DNA of 64,000 nucleotides from Panorpa germanica (GCA_963678705.1 OY783208.1:23772207-23836206), one strand, 5' to 3'. Positions 37,204 to 49,153 are shown, counted from the stretch's first letter. Notes: generated from the sequence alone by a model not told the origin. Numbers and translations: made by a program.

Positions 37204-38498
37204 AACAACAATCTCCAATGGAAATCGACGTCATGGGAAATTCTAAAGTTACCCAGAAAGCAAAATTTCTGGATGCCAGTTATCCAACAGATGGGAGGAC
37301 AAATAGCGAGGAGAGGAAGGGTCCATCGGATGGGTTCAGAGCAAGTCTGCTAAGGAAATTGTACAGCGATAAGAACGGGAAAGATTTGGATGTTAATAAC
37401 TTCCTGCAAAATGTAGATGGCAGGAGAAGTGACAATTTGAACAGAAATTTGGTGAAGAACGAAAATTACTGGCGGAGAAATTTAGATAGCATTGGTGGGG
37501 GTAACTTAATTCGAAATTTAGATAGCATAGGAGGAGGTAATTTGATTCGAAATTTAGATAGCATTGGAGGAGGTAATTTGATCCGCAATTTAGATAGCAT
37601 AGGAGGAGGTAATTTGATTCGAAATTTAGATAGCATAGGAGGAGGTAATTTGATCCGCAATTTAGATGGCATTGGTGGAGGAGGCCACATACTTCGTAAT
37701 TTAGATAGCATAGGAGGAGGTCACATAATTCGAAATTTAGACAGCATTGGAGGAGGTAATTTGATCCGCAATTTAGATGGCATCGGAGGAGGGCACATCA
37801 TTCGAAACTTAGATGGCATTGGGGGAGGTAATTTAATTAGAAATTTAGACAGCATAGGAGGAGGTAATTTGATCCGTAATTTAGATGGCATCGGTGGAGG
37901 AGGCCATATAATTCGTAATTTAGATAGCATTGGAGGAGGTCACATAATTCGTAATTTAGACAGCATAGGAGGAGGTAATTTGATCCGTAATTTAGATGGC
38001 ATCGGTGGAGGAGGCCATATAATTCGTAATTTAGATAGCATTGGAGGAGGTAATTTGATCCGCAATTTAGACGGCATAGGAGGAGGGCACATCATTCGAA
38101 ATTTAGATAGCATTGGAGGAGGTAATTTGATCCGTAATTTAGACAGCATTGGAGGAGGTAATTTGATCCGTAATTTAGACAGCATTGGAGGAGGTAATTT
38201 GATCCGTAATTTAGACAGCATTGGAGGAGGTAATTTGATACGTAATGTCTACGACACAGAACCGACTTGGAGATTCGTTGATTCAATCGCAGGAGGTGGG
38301 CCACTTAGGAACTTGGATGGAATCGGAGAAGGAGGTCCACTTAGGAATTTGGATGGAATCGCAGGAGGAGGTCCACTTAGGAACTTAGATGGAATCGGAG
38401 GAGGAGGACCCCTTAAACGGGATTTGGCTGCAAATAGAAACTTAGATCCCATCGGAGGAGGCGGTCCTCTTCTTCGAAACTTACAAAGGAGTAGATGA
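37204..38498 (+). CDS. Orcokinin B terminal exon with 26-unit peptide array
   Basis: Acceptor ttttccatag|AA, stop TGA at 38496-38498. About 91 residues of propeptide precede a tandem array (37479-38243) of 21 units, mainly NLDSIGGGNLIR with variants NLDGIGGGHIIR and NLDGIGGGGHIIR. Then come a spacer (NVYDTEPTWR) and five diverged units ending in GGPLR-like tails, from FVDSIAGGGPLR to NLDPIGGGGPLLR. The NLDxIGGG core is the orcokinin B signature. Units are separated by single arginines, so maturation should use monobasic cleavage followed by carboxypeptidase trimming. Joined to exons 1 and 2 the precursor is 487 aa. The 36-bp DNA unit is highly homogeneous, as in a recently amplified coding minisatellite. 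Long open frames on the other strand here are shadows of the repeat. Confidence 0.93.
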
Positions 38499-39288
38499 GA
38501 ATTAGATGTTGCTGAGGAGATCATTGCTTTACCCTGATTCTGTTCTCCACAAAACTTTGCTGCTGAAATCGATCCGGAAGTTCTTTTAAAGTGATACACT
38601 TCGATTTTTCCTCGCCCAGACTTCGATTTCCTACACTATTTCTATGGGACATCGATGGTCCAGTTCATTAGTCAAACATATCTTAACGAGCTACTAACAT
38701 TTCGACGGTATTCGACAAGTTTAATTGCGTTTTTTTGTTTGATTGCTTTTACACGTTTTCTGAAAGACTCTGAATTCAAATTTCGATTCTCTAGAAGTCA
38801 GATTCTACTACCTGACAAAAAGACAAGATTTTTTATATGTTTCTATCCCGTTTAAACAAAAAAATATGGCGATGGGCCTTTTGTTGGTTTCTTTTTGAAA
38901 TCGTTGTCAAAACTACACCGTTCAATATTTTTCAATAATTGTTGGTGCACTTAAAAGAGTACACCGCCCGATTTATTTATGAAAAATAATTTCAGTTAAA
39001 TGACTTTCGGAAATGGCTCAATTTCTTAACACAACTCGTTATAATGGTGCTATCTCTCTCTTTCACTGTAAACATGTTTGACTCGACTACTTTCGGCACA
39101 ATTCGGTTGACATCGGCTCGAGAGATCTGGAATAGAGTTCAATTTGAACTAACTGGGCGAGAAAAATCGACATAAAGAAATTTCTTATGGATTTCAACAG
39201 CAGAAAAGTTTTGAGGAGAAGAAAATATTTAATTTGTGTTTTCAATTTTACAGTATTAAAACAATGGCCAAGGTCATGTAATTTAGAC

Positions 39289-39294
39289 AATAAA
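39289..39294 (+). other. Candidate poly(A) signal for orcokinin B
   Basis: First AATAAA seen after the B stop codon, about 790 bp downstream. A second is at 39408-39413, followed by a T-rich stretch. Either could end the B transcript. Confidence 0.35.
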
Positions 39295-39534
39295 TATTAT
39301 ATGTGTTAAATATAGAAATCTGCGTTTCTTTTTCTAAAGGTATGTACCCACTGAAAACCATTGCTAATGAAACAATATAGTCCAGTCAGGTTTTGTTTTC
39401 ACCTCGGAATAAAAGTAAGGCAGCTGTATTTTTGCAGAGAGCTTTATTTTGACGTATTGAAGGTTGGCAAAAAAGTGTCAGATAGTCTTGACTCCGCGAG
39501 TCAAGATATTTGAGGAAGAAGGTCACAAACATCT

Positions 39535-39690
39535 CTTTTTCTAAAATATCTCGTTTTCTATGCGTGTTATGTCATTAATGGCTATAATAAAACTTGCAGA
39601 GCATAAAATTATCTACAAATTTGATTCTATATAATTTTTCGTAGCATTAACCGTTCCTAAGATATAGCGTAAAGAGTGAAATTATTAATA
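39535..39690 (+). repeat. R12 copy
   Basis: AATATCTCGTTTTCTATGCG through TATGTAATTTTT-like DNA to GAGATATAGCGTAAA. The diverged second copy is at 48060-48215. Confidence 0.6.
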
Positions 39691-39789
39691 ATCAATAAAA
39701 ATTATAATAGTTTAACACATTACAATATGTAAAGTATTAGTTTTATCAAAAATATGTTTAAATAAAAGTTGTAGAACGTTAAAACACCT

Positions 39790-40060
39790 TTAAAATGGTG
39801 GCTGATAAGTTTAGATACTGTAACGGGTTTAGGAGATATGAGTGAAATTGTAAGCGCATGCACTCGAAATGAAGTGGTCTACTTTACAGCGGTGTAGCAC
39901 AATATCTATCAGACATACAGAAAAATAATGTAAGCACAAATTGTAGGAAATTGAGTACTCTATCAAATTGATAATAACTATTTTTACCGTAGGACTCACT
40001 AGAAAGGAGTTATTGCAATAAAACTGTTTTTAGCCACCATTTTTAAAGATGGAAGTTTGA
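39790..40060 (-). repeat. R11 copy
   Basis: Shares ATCTATCAGACATACAGAAA and GATAATAACTATTTTTACCG with two reverse copies at 16620-16800 and 44755-45030. Confidence 0.75.
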
Positions 40061-41275
40061 ATCATCATAATTAAGTCTAATAAATATGATATACAGAGCT
40101 TTTACACTCAAATACTTTTTTTGTCATTCAGCAAGAGCTACTAGTTTAAATTTCGCGCCTTTTTTGAACTGTCAACTTGTATTAAAATAAAAATATCACC
40201 ACTTTTCACTAAAATATTCTCTATTCTGATTTAAAATGACAGCTCTTTTTGACCCACTTCTAAAATAATTATCCTGCGGTGCACGTTTTCCTTTATTATT
40301 ACCTCTAGAACTTTCTTAAAGAATTGCGATCGTCTTTTCTCCTGAGACTCACCCAGTTTCATATCCACGCGCCTTGCTAATACAAAAATACCACCCAACT
40401 AACACCGGGGCGAGGGTAGGATCATTAAAATTATGTTAAACCGCAAAATATCATTAATTTTAATTTATGTATTCAAATTTATTCTGAAATAATATCTTTT
40501 AAAGTGAACAAAGTAAATTAAAAAATCTAACCCTTTGAGAATTTGAATTTTTAGGGTTGTTTGACAAATTTCGTGAAATTAAAATGGCGGTATTACGTGT
40601 GCGGGATATTTTTACAGTATAACTTGTGTTATTTGTTATAAAATAGACACCCCCCTATAACGATAAAGCGTTCCCCCGAGCAACAACACACTGTAAAAAC
40701 ATTTACAACATCTTTAAGTAAGACAGTCGAAATTTAAGCACAAAAGTTAAGTACATTCCATTTAAGACAGTATTTTATTTCAATTGGAGACTTCGAAGGT
40801 TTTATAAGACATATACAGACTAAATACAATCACACTGTTGAGAAATATGTCAACGCAACGAGCGCACAACGCTTACAATATTTAAAAAAATATATCAACT
40901 TTAAACCTCTATATCTTTTTTAAAAACCGGTCAAACAATCTGAAAAATAGTCAAAACCTTACAAATTTATTTCTCTACAACATATTATTTTCTATTTTTA
41001 AATCTGCAGAACCGTTCTTGAGAAATACGTTAAAACGTTGCCGCCCTTTTTTATATTCCATAGGCTTCAAATATGAGCACTTTAATTACTAATATCTCGC
41101 TTCACAGCTGGTCAAAACTTATGAAACTTTGCCATTTAATTAAGGACGCTTATATGAACATCATATTCAAATTTCATCAAATTCTGTTAAAAAATGTGGA
41201 TTTGCTAGTGAAATACCTTAAGAAATATAAAAAAAAGTTTTATGATTATAATAAAGTCACATAAAATCTATAAAT
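40060..41275. other. Orcokinin intron, no gene seen
   Basis: AT-rich. Fragments resembling TATATCTC-type repeat text near 40900-41050, otherwise nothing supported. Confidence 0.4.
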
Positions 41276-41279
41276 GCGT

Positions 41280-42065
41280 AAATATTTTTATGCGTGAATT
41301 TTACATTTGGCAACACCGCTTTTTTTGGTTAGTTTTTTCCCGGTGACATTTGAATGTTTTGTAAAGATGGATATACCTCAAAAACGTAACAAGCAAGGAT
41401 TATTTTGTAAAAACGACCACTAGAAATAGATAATAATTAACATAGTAAAATAAAAAAACAAATGATTATAAAGTCGTCATTAATTCAAAAACGTATCTAC
41501 ATAAATTTGAATCACTACTATTATAATTTTTAGGTTATGTTATTAAATTATTAAAGTGTTTATAAATATTTTAATTCTATATACCATATGTGCTATTTTC
41601 TTAATTTTTGTACTTAATTTTAGCTGTTACTATCACGTAATATTTACGTAATTTTGACAGTTCTGAACTAGGTTATATTTAAATCTTTACCGTTTTTCCC
41701 GCTGTCGTGTTGTGGCGCTTATTATAGTAGTGCGACGTTGCCAATGTCGAAAAATAATTTATTAAATATCATAATTTGAATTTCATTTCTAATTTTCTTT
41801 TCAGGATGAACGGATACATAGTATTTTTAAAATATTTACCTGTCACGCCAATATTCACCTTTCTAATGAATAGTTTTTTTTATACGACACAATATAGAAC
41901 ATACTCATATTTATTGATTTATGATCACATGTACCCATTTCTCCATAAGAGCAATGTATTTTATGTCAATTTTCAACAATTAATTTCTTTAAAATATGAA
42001 CGGTTACCTACCCTGAAATTTTAACAGTAAATTCTTTGAGCAGGAATCTACACGTAAAAAATTTT
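41280..42065 (+). repeat. R8 copy 2
   Basis: Forward R8. The short frame starts intact, but a one-base deletion relative to copy 1 (near 41410) shifts it after KK. Confidence 0.75.
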
Positions 42066-42583
42066 GAGTGCTTAAATCGAAAATTATTTTCTCGCTCATA
42101 TATCCTTAAACTTGTAGCGGACAAATCTACATTAAAAATGCTCCAAAATATCTTTTAAAAAAAGAATGACGCTTACTCACTCAAATATTTTAGGTTATGT
42201 TGAAATTAATTCATGTTCAATAAAATATTCAATAACAATATAAAACTCAACGTTATAATTGAATTATCACTGGCAAATAATTAAATTTGACACAAATAAT
42301 GACGAAATAAAATTATGGTAATTAACCAGTGTTTTAATGTAATGAAAACATATTCAAATATAATTAGCAATCAGAACCGGCGCGTGGCTAGCAGCGGTTG
42401 CAAACTGTGTTCCACATACAACCCATGAAGTTAGCAACCAAATGTGACAGCAACAGCCGCCATTTTGTTTTGTAATTGATTTCACACTTAACAATTTTTG
42501 TCAAGTATTCTTGTTATAGTAAACAAATCACTGTCATAACTACACTTTTATTTTATTTAAGTAGAGGATAAGAATTAATTTTT

Positions 42584-43074
42584 ATTTATTTATATGAATG
42601 TACAACATATTAAGTTTATTGTGTGAAAATTTGAAGTCGATTGGAGTAAAACTGTCGGAGATATAGAGTTTTAAGTCTTCACCTCTTTCTTTGAAACTTT
42701 TAAACGCGTTTTTCTCACACTTAGCTTTTTCAGAGTCTAGCTCAAAATCTACTGCACCGATCCGCAATGAAATTTTGCACACCCTTTCTTTACATAAATG
42801 CCGAGGTAACGCTGTCGAGTTACTTATCAGGGTGTCCTGCAGGAACTTATCAACTAATGAAATCATTATGGTTTTTTGAATTCAAATAATCCAGTGATGA
42901 GTTACGAGTTACTTTTTTTGTGACGTCACCGGAGATTCGCTGTCAATGGCTCATTTCTTGATATTTATTTATGAAAATTTCACAAAGTATTCTTTAAATG
43001 TTATTTTATCATGTAGTAATTATAGAAATAATTTTATATTAACTGTGTCGTCAAAAAACATTATCGAAAATATG
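42584..43074 (-). repeat. R1 copy i
   Basis: R1 with an AAAT-type tail and intact TGACGTCA. Confidence 0.85.
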
Positions 43075-43764
43075 ATTTTTTTATCGTTTTGACTTTACCC
43101 CGTCCCCCTTTAAGCGAATGTTTTTGTATATATTTTGTTATCAAATTAGCCAGCATCAAATTCCGTTATTCCCAAACACTATAACTTCTAGTTTCAACTC
43201 CCAAAACGCCCGTTTGTTTCAATCGTTTCGCAGTCGCAGGTGGTAGATACTTCTGTTTATTTTCTTCGCCCATTCTTGATCTATACGCAGCTCAAATAAT
43301 GTAACGACAGATTAAACTGAACGTAGCCATTTGTTAGGATCAAAACATCTTAAAAGAGCGGACATTTGCTTTGAGACAATTTTCTTTATTGTTGTAAATG
43401 CTATTCGACTGTTTAAACATTCATTGTTTTATCTCATTTTGATTGTTCGAAAATAGAAGCTTTCCTTTTCGTAGATTGAATTGTTTTAGAAAGTGATAGT
43501 TATTTAAAGATGTTCAATTGTTTCGTAAGAATAGAATGAGGACTGAAATAGCAAGAGGGGCATTTAAATGGTCTTAAAGAGGTCCTTGTGTTGCTGAACT
43601 TTGTAAATTTGTTCTACGATAGTCAATAATTAATAAAACAATTTAATAAGGGTAGGTTTCCGAAACTTTTAAGAAAATAATTAGTTTTAAAAACTAATTT
43701 CATTAACTTGTGCATTTGATTGAACATTTCATGTATGTATCTAATGGAGAAAATTATTATTTCA

Positions 43765-44635
43765 ATTGACAACTGACCACTTTGGCCACGACGCCTGGTG
43801 GGCAAAAGAAGTACTAGTTCTGGTGTGCACTTGATACACAATTTTGATTGGTTTAGTATAAATTTTTTAACCGTACGGAAAAAATGCAAGTTAGATAAAT
43901 TGTAGAGAATTTAAATGCGCATCTAGCCGTACTATTTTAAAAATTTAAAAAAAATATTTTACCATAGTTTTTGTGTTTTTCTGTTTTTGACCTCACGTTT
44001 TTTGACCATAACTAGGCGACAAAATCAAAAAGTCCACGTTGTTTGTTCTACAAGTTGTAAAACTTATTGTTTTAAACATATTTATACATTAGAAAAAAAA
44101 ACACTTTTCATATAATTTTATGAAAAAAACGTGAAAAAACGTTTCGTAAATGTTGAAAATTAATTTTTGTTGGTCCACGTTTTTTCACGTTTTTTCATAA
44201 AATTATATGAAAAGTGTTTTTTTTTCTAATGTATAAATATGTTTAAAACAATAAGTTTTACAACTTACAACTATAAATAGTACGGCTAGATGCGCATTTA
44301 AATTCTCTACAATTTATCTAACTTGCATTTTTTCCGTACGGTTAAAAAATTTATACTAAACCATATACTTGTGTATCACAACGTCACTGTTTGGATTATC
44401 ATTATTTTTACCACATTTTATCAAATGTCCAGCTTGCAGAATTTTTTCTGCATTTCTAACAATTTTCTGAGCTGGATTTGATCCAACCCAGTGAAAAAGT
44501 TGGTTTAAAAAAAACATAAATAATTAAAATTCATGACACTAATTCAATGTAAACTTATGGTTAATTCTTTGGTTGCACACCAGAAGTAGCCATGTTTTTT
44601 AAGCCCCGCCTACTGGTCCGTTGTCAATTGAATAT
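43765..44635. mobile_element. Foldback element, about 870 bp
   Basis: The outer ends TTCAATTGACAACTGACCA and TGGTCCGTTGTCAATTGAA are inverted. The inner arms (about 43850-44110 and 44165-44367) are almost perfect complements, for example GCATCTAGCCGTACTATTT and its reverse, closing on a loop near 44130-44165. No coding frame. Confidence 0.8.
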
Positions 44636-44754
44636 GGTTCAGAAAACATCAAGCTTTCGATTCAAATAATGCAAATAGTATGTGGAACGAAGAAATAACT
44701 AAAATCATTGACATTTTATTTATTAGCCTTAATTATGATAATTCAGACCTTTTT

Positions 44755-45030
44755 TAAGAACGGTGGCTAAAAACTGTTTATTTGCAATATCTCGTTACCA
44801 GTACGTTCTACGATAAAAATAGTTATTATAAATTTGATAGAGGACTGAATTTCCTACAATTTGTGCATACATTACTTTTCTGTATGTCTGATAGATATTG
44901 AGCTACACCGCTGTAAAGTAGACCACTTCACTGAAAGTGCATGCGCTTACAATATTGCCTATATCTCCTAAACCCGTTACAGTATCTAAACTTATCATAC
45001 ATCATTTTAAAGGGGCTTTAACGTGCTACA
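44755..45030 (+). repeat. R11 copy
   Basis: Longest R11 copy, extending to CTAAACCCGTTACAGTATCT as in the complement of 39800-39840. Confidence 0.75.
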
Positions 45031-45528
45031 ACTTTTATCTAAACATTTTGTTCATAAAATTAATACTTTACGTATAAACTCACTATTAAAGTAACTAGTT
45101 ATATTCACTTACTTTTAGGTTATGTTTTACTGTCAACGTTTGCAAGTTTCATATCTTGCATAAAACTATTTATGCAGGTGCAGCTAACGTAATAACAATA
45201 ACAGCTGAATAATTCATAGCCCTCCATGAAGAAATATAATGCATTGTAAAAGTTATAAATTATTTATCTCAAATAATATAAAAATATATTAAATGAAATT
45301 TCATAGCAAGTGACACATTTAATACAAAACCGTGTAGTTCCGTTATGAACCGCAAGCAACGCTAGTAGCAGCACCAGCGCCACTAGGCATAAAACATAAC
45401 CATTTAAAAGTTTTGTATTACAAAAGAAATGTATTGTGTAGAAGTTAGTATTAATGTTGTGCTCGAAAATGATTTTAATAGTACTTGTAGCAACGACTTG
45501 TTCTTTAGGAATCGATACATAAAAAGCA

Positions 45529-46038
45529 TATTTTCGATAATGTTTTTCGACGACACTGTTAATATATAATTATTTCTATAATTACTACATGATAAAATAA
45601 CATTTAAAGAATACTTTGTGAAATTTTCATAAATAAATATCAAGAAATGAGCCATTGACAGCGAATCTCCGGTGACGTCACAAAAAAAAGTTTCATTTCG
45701 GTGTCCCTCATAACTCATCACTGGATTATTTGAAATCAAAAAACCAAAATGATTTCATTAGTTAATAAGTTTCTGCAGGACACCCTGTTAAGTAACTCGA
45801 CAGCGTTACCTCGGCATTTATGTAAAGAAAGAGTGTGCAAAATTTCATTGCGGATCGGTGCAGTAGATTTTGAGCTAGAGAGGACACCGACTCTGAAAAA
45901 GCTAAGTGTGAGAAAAACGCGTTTAAAAGTTTCAAAGAAAGACGAAACCAGACCAGAGAGGTGAAGACTTAAAACTCTATATCTCCGACAATTTTACTCG
46001 AATCGACTTCTAATTTTCACACAATAAACTTGTACATT
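45529..46038 (+). repeat. R1 copy j
   Basis: R1 about 100 bp upstream of the orcokinin A exon at 46132, intact TGACGTCA. Confidence 0.85.
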
Positions 46039-46131
46039 AATTGAAACCTTATTAATTTTTAAGTAACAATAACGAGAAAATATTATTTTGTTTTCGTAAA
46101 TGACTTCATAGATTGTAATAATACTTTACAG

Positions 46132-46249
46132 GCAATTCTCTGCGTAATCTGGATTCCTTGGGTGGGGGACACTTGTTGCGGCAGACCAGGGGCATAGACT
46201 CCCTCTCCGGCATCTCCCTAGGGGGGCAGAAACGTTTTGACTCCATGAG
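46132..46249 (+). CDS. Orcokinin A exon a
   Basis: Acceptor actttacag|GC and donor ATGAG|gtatgt bound 118 nt. Using the phase-1 G from exon 2 it reads GNSLRNLDSLGGGHLLR, then GIDSLSGISLGGQKR and FDSM. It therefore encodes one orcokinin B-like peptide (NLDSLGGGHLL) and one GIDSLSG-type peptide with KR processing, as seen in the N-terminal half of insect orcokinin A precursors. It ends in phase 2, and the AG joins C at 47362 to make Ser, giving [14 protein letters not shown] across the junction. GC content is far above the surrounding intron. Confidence 0.88.
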
Positions 46250-46645
46250 GTATGTACAGTATAACGCATATGTACAAGGCATAAACATCTATTTACAGAA
46301 TTAGACTGAATAAGTGTTGCATAACGTTAAAATGCTCCTATTTTGAAACGAACGAAATGTAGAATTCTTTATTGTTTATGAAACTGCCAAATAGCTATAT
46401 ATAAATTCACATTTTAAATAGCAATATCTCGATAACGACGTGGTCAATAATGTTCATTTTTCTTTATGAGGTCTGTGACTACGATTTTTAGAACACATCA
46501 AATTTTCATGAAGTTCCTGCATTACGTTTGGAATTTAAACCAACAAATGTGTATTCTCCATAAGAGCCCGTGTTCTAATTACTCAATTTTAATTTCGCTT
46601 TTTCTTCTGTCCTCATTTTTTAGTGGTCGATTTTTCAATTACTGA

Positions 46646-47219
46646 TTGAAATTGATGTTAATAAATGTGTATTGGCGTGTCTATTTTATTAAATATCTAA
46701 ATGTTGACGGAGATATAGCAATTCAAAATTTGAATTGTAGTTTTAGCGCTAGAAATGTCGGCCATATTTGTGTGACGTGAAATGCATTTTAACGTCAGTT
46801 ATTTGTTGAGTAGGTCAGTGCTGTGGTAATGTTTTGTAACTGTTGGTAGTCGAAATAATCAAGTCAAATCAAAGAATAATAAGTTTTTATTTTATTTAAC
46901 CCTGCTAAGGCAGACATAATATTGGAATTTGATTGTTCCTTGAAATAGCTGTAAATAATATTTGATATTTTGATATATAAATACATATAGCAGAGATTTA
47001 TGAGCTGTAAGGTTGACAGCGGTTGTGATGTCACATGCATTGGGAATGTGTACAACGTTGAATCTTTTTAATAATTAAAGAGACAAAATGACTTTTTTAA
47101 TTGTTAATATCTTCTAACATATAAGGAGTTATTAACAAATAATTGAACATTTGAGGTTCTAGTAACCCACTTTATCAATATATAGTACACTTTTATAGAA
47201 ATTAAGACATAGGACACAA
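46646..47219 (+). repeat. R3 copy, near full length
   Basis: Complete R3 in the orcokinin A 1.1-kb intron. A reversed R3 left-end fragment follows at 47220-47277. Confidence 0.8.
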
Positions 47220-47361
47220 CCTCATTGCTATATCTCTGTCAACATTTAGATATTTAATAAAATAGAAACGCCTAATAGCTATGCAACACTTTTTACGTCT
47301 ACTTCTATATGCATATATTTTATTACACAGACGCCAACATAAAAATGCTTTTATTTCACAG

Positions 47362-47659
47362 CGGGATGACATTTGGCGGCCACAAACGCAGTTTCGATGT
47401 TGGAGAAAATAACGAACATCAAAGAAACTTAGGAAAATATCTGTTTCAATTACCACTTGTAGATAATAATGATAAATATATTGACGCCATCGACAAAAAG
47501 AATTTCGACGAAATTGATCGTTCTGGATTTGACAGTTTCGTTAAAAAGAATTTCGACGAAATAGACCGAGCTGGTTTTCGTACATTTGTCAAGAAGAACG
47601 AGTACCTGCCATTTGCATTGAGTCGGTATTATTCTGACAATGCTGACAGATATGTTTAA
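47362..47659 (+). CDS. Orcokinin A terminal exon
   Basis: Acceptor ttatttcacag|C, stop TAA 47657-47659. It encodes the rest of [14 protein letters not shown] and [12 protein letters not shown], then a linker ending KYIDAIDKK. Two orcokinin A peptides follow, [14 protein letters not shown] and [14 protein letters not shown], each bounded by KK, and a C-terminal tail. The first matches the canonical arthropod orcokinin pattern [10 protein letters not shown]. With exons 1, 2 and 46132-46249 the precursor is 194 aa. No AATAAA is seen close downstream; the first seen is at about 48317. Only two A-type peptides are made, against 26 B-type units from the alternative exon. Confidence 0.93.
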
Positions 47660-49119
47660 AGTATTATTTAACACTAAATTGTGTTTTTAATTGTGAATTA
47701 ATTGCTGTAATAATTATTTTTGTGTGTAGCAGATCCATTATTTTGTATTTTTTGTGCGTGTGTTTTTAACAAGCGGTGAAAAAATAACATAACCTTGTTA
47801 ATTACGTTTTTCATTTAGTTTGTACGGAATAATATTCGTGTGTGTGTGTATTTTAAATTACAAAGGAAAGTTAAGCAGGATATTGCTTTATATATCAAAG
47901 GATTTATCATTAATAACTGAGTACGTGATTAAAACTGTACGAAATAATTATTTTGAGGTTAGAATACACATAGAACATATTATGTAAGGTAAATAATCAG
48001 ACGAAATAACGATTTATCCTCAAAAATATGTTTAAAGGTTACACAAATCCGTTCTTATGCAAATATCTCGTTTTCCACGCGTTATACGTCATAAGAGGTT
48101 ATTACAAAAATTGTAGAGCACAAAATTCTCTACAAATTCAATCTTATGTAATTTTTGCGTCTGACAAACCGCTACCGAGATATAGCGCAAATAACAGCGC
48201 AAATTTTTGATTATTTTATAAAACTGCTTTTATCTTATAAACGTTTAATTTTTTCAAAAAATGTTATTCTTTATAAATTTTGCGTAATTTATTCAGCTTT
48301 CATTTGCCGTAAAAATAATAAAAATCGGTTAAGCGGTTTCTTAGATATCGCATTTATTCCGTCGTAGTGTCCGCCATTTTGAATACATTATAAATCAGCA
48401 AAATGGAGGAAATTAAGGTGGATCTATATCTTAAAATTATCTACTTATTAAACTCTTTCACTGAACCAAAGTGCAGTGTGCACCTGCGTGTTAGCATCGC
48501 GTTTTGCATTATCCTAGAAATGGATGCGCGCCTCCCACTCTGCGCGCTATATCTCGGGGACGGTTCACCACACGAAAAAATGCTTAAGAACAAATTTGTA
48601 GAGAATTTTATCCTCTACAATTTCTCTTTTAACTTTAATTGTCATTTAAGCCATAGGAAAGAAGATATCTACAAAAAACCGGTGTTTGAACTGGAATATA
48701 TGAGTTGTACGTATAATTTTTCGTCTAATAAAAATATTTGCTAAAACAAGTCTAATGTTAGGTTATGTTAGTAAGTAAGTTGCAGAAAGTTGGTGAGGCG
48801 CCAAGAAACAATGTTTAATTATTTATGGATCTGTTACACTACACACAATTTTATTACAGAATTAAAATATAAAAATAAAACTTATTTATTAAAGAAAATA
48901 ATAATATTGTAATAATATATTTAACTTATAAATTATATTTTAGTTTTTTCCTAAAAAAAAAAATGTTTGAAAATAAAAATATCTTGCAAAAATAATTTTA
49001 CAAAAATATTGACAAAAACTGACAAATTTTTATTGAATTTAAATAAATAAATGTCCTAGAATTATAATAAAGAATAAAACTTAAAAATAAATAAATTTAT
49101 CTCAAGATAGCACACTTCT
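47660..49119. other. Convergent intergenic gap
   Basis: Separates the 3' ends of orcokinin (plus) and mannosidase gene 1 (minus). Holds R12 and a 113-codon frame (48403-48744) without recognisable content. AATAAA at 48317 is the first seen for orcokinin A. Confidence 0.5.
48060..48215 (+). repeat. R12 copy
   Basis: Diverged from 39535-39690 but in the same order (AAATATCTCGTTTTCCACGC ... GAGATATAGCGCAAA). Confidence 0.6.
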
Positions 49120-49125
49120 TTTATT
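49120..49125 (-). other. Candidate poly(A) signal, mannosidase gene 1
   Basis: AATAAA on the minus strand about 30 bp past the stop codon. Confidence 0.55.
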
Positions 49126-49153
49126 TTGTAAAACCTTCACAATGTTCTCCCCA

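Larger units (their letters stand above)
13707..47659 (+). other. Orcokinin gene, transcription unit with alternative 3' ends
   Basis: Transcription unit inferred from a TATA/Inr promoter and five coding exons with matching phases. Exon 1 (signal peptide, ends phase 0) joins 33085-33181 (ends phase 1). That exon can splice to 37204, the orcokinin B end, or to 46132 then 47362, the orcokinin A end. Both choices accept phase 1 and keep the frame open. Orcokinins are secreted neuropeptides of arthropods, acting in gut, brain and moulting control. Separate A and B precursors made from one gene by alternative splicing are known in several insects. Introns are about 19.2 kb, 4.0 kb (B) or 12.9 kb (A), and 1.1 kb, mostly filled by interspersed repeats. 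The polyadenylation ends are only guessed, so the right limit given is the A stop codon. Confidence 0.9.

Noticed and set aside
37479-38243. Regular 36-bp repeats resembling a CRISPR array
   Set aside because: Units are directly tandem with no unique spacers, lie in frame in a neuropeptide precursor, and the host is an insect.
37466-38599. Long open frames on the minus strand across the orcokinin B exon
   Set aside because: They follow from the 36-bp repeat of the real plus-strand array and give low-complexity proteins with no family signature.
48403-48744. 113-codon frame between orcokinin and mannosidase gene 1
   Set aside because: Overlaps dispersed TATATCTC-type repeat text and has no recognisable content.
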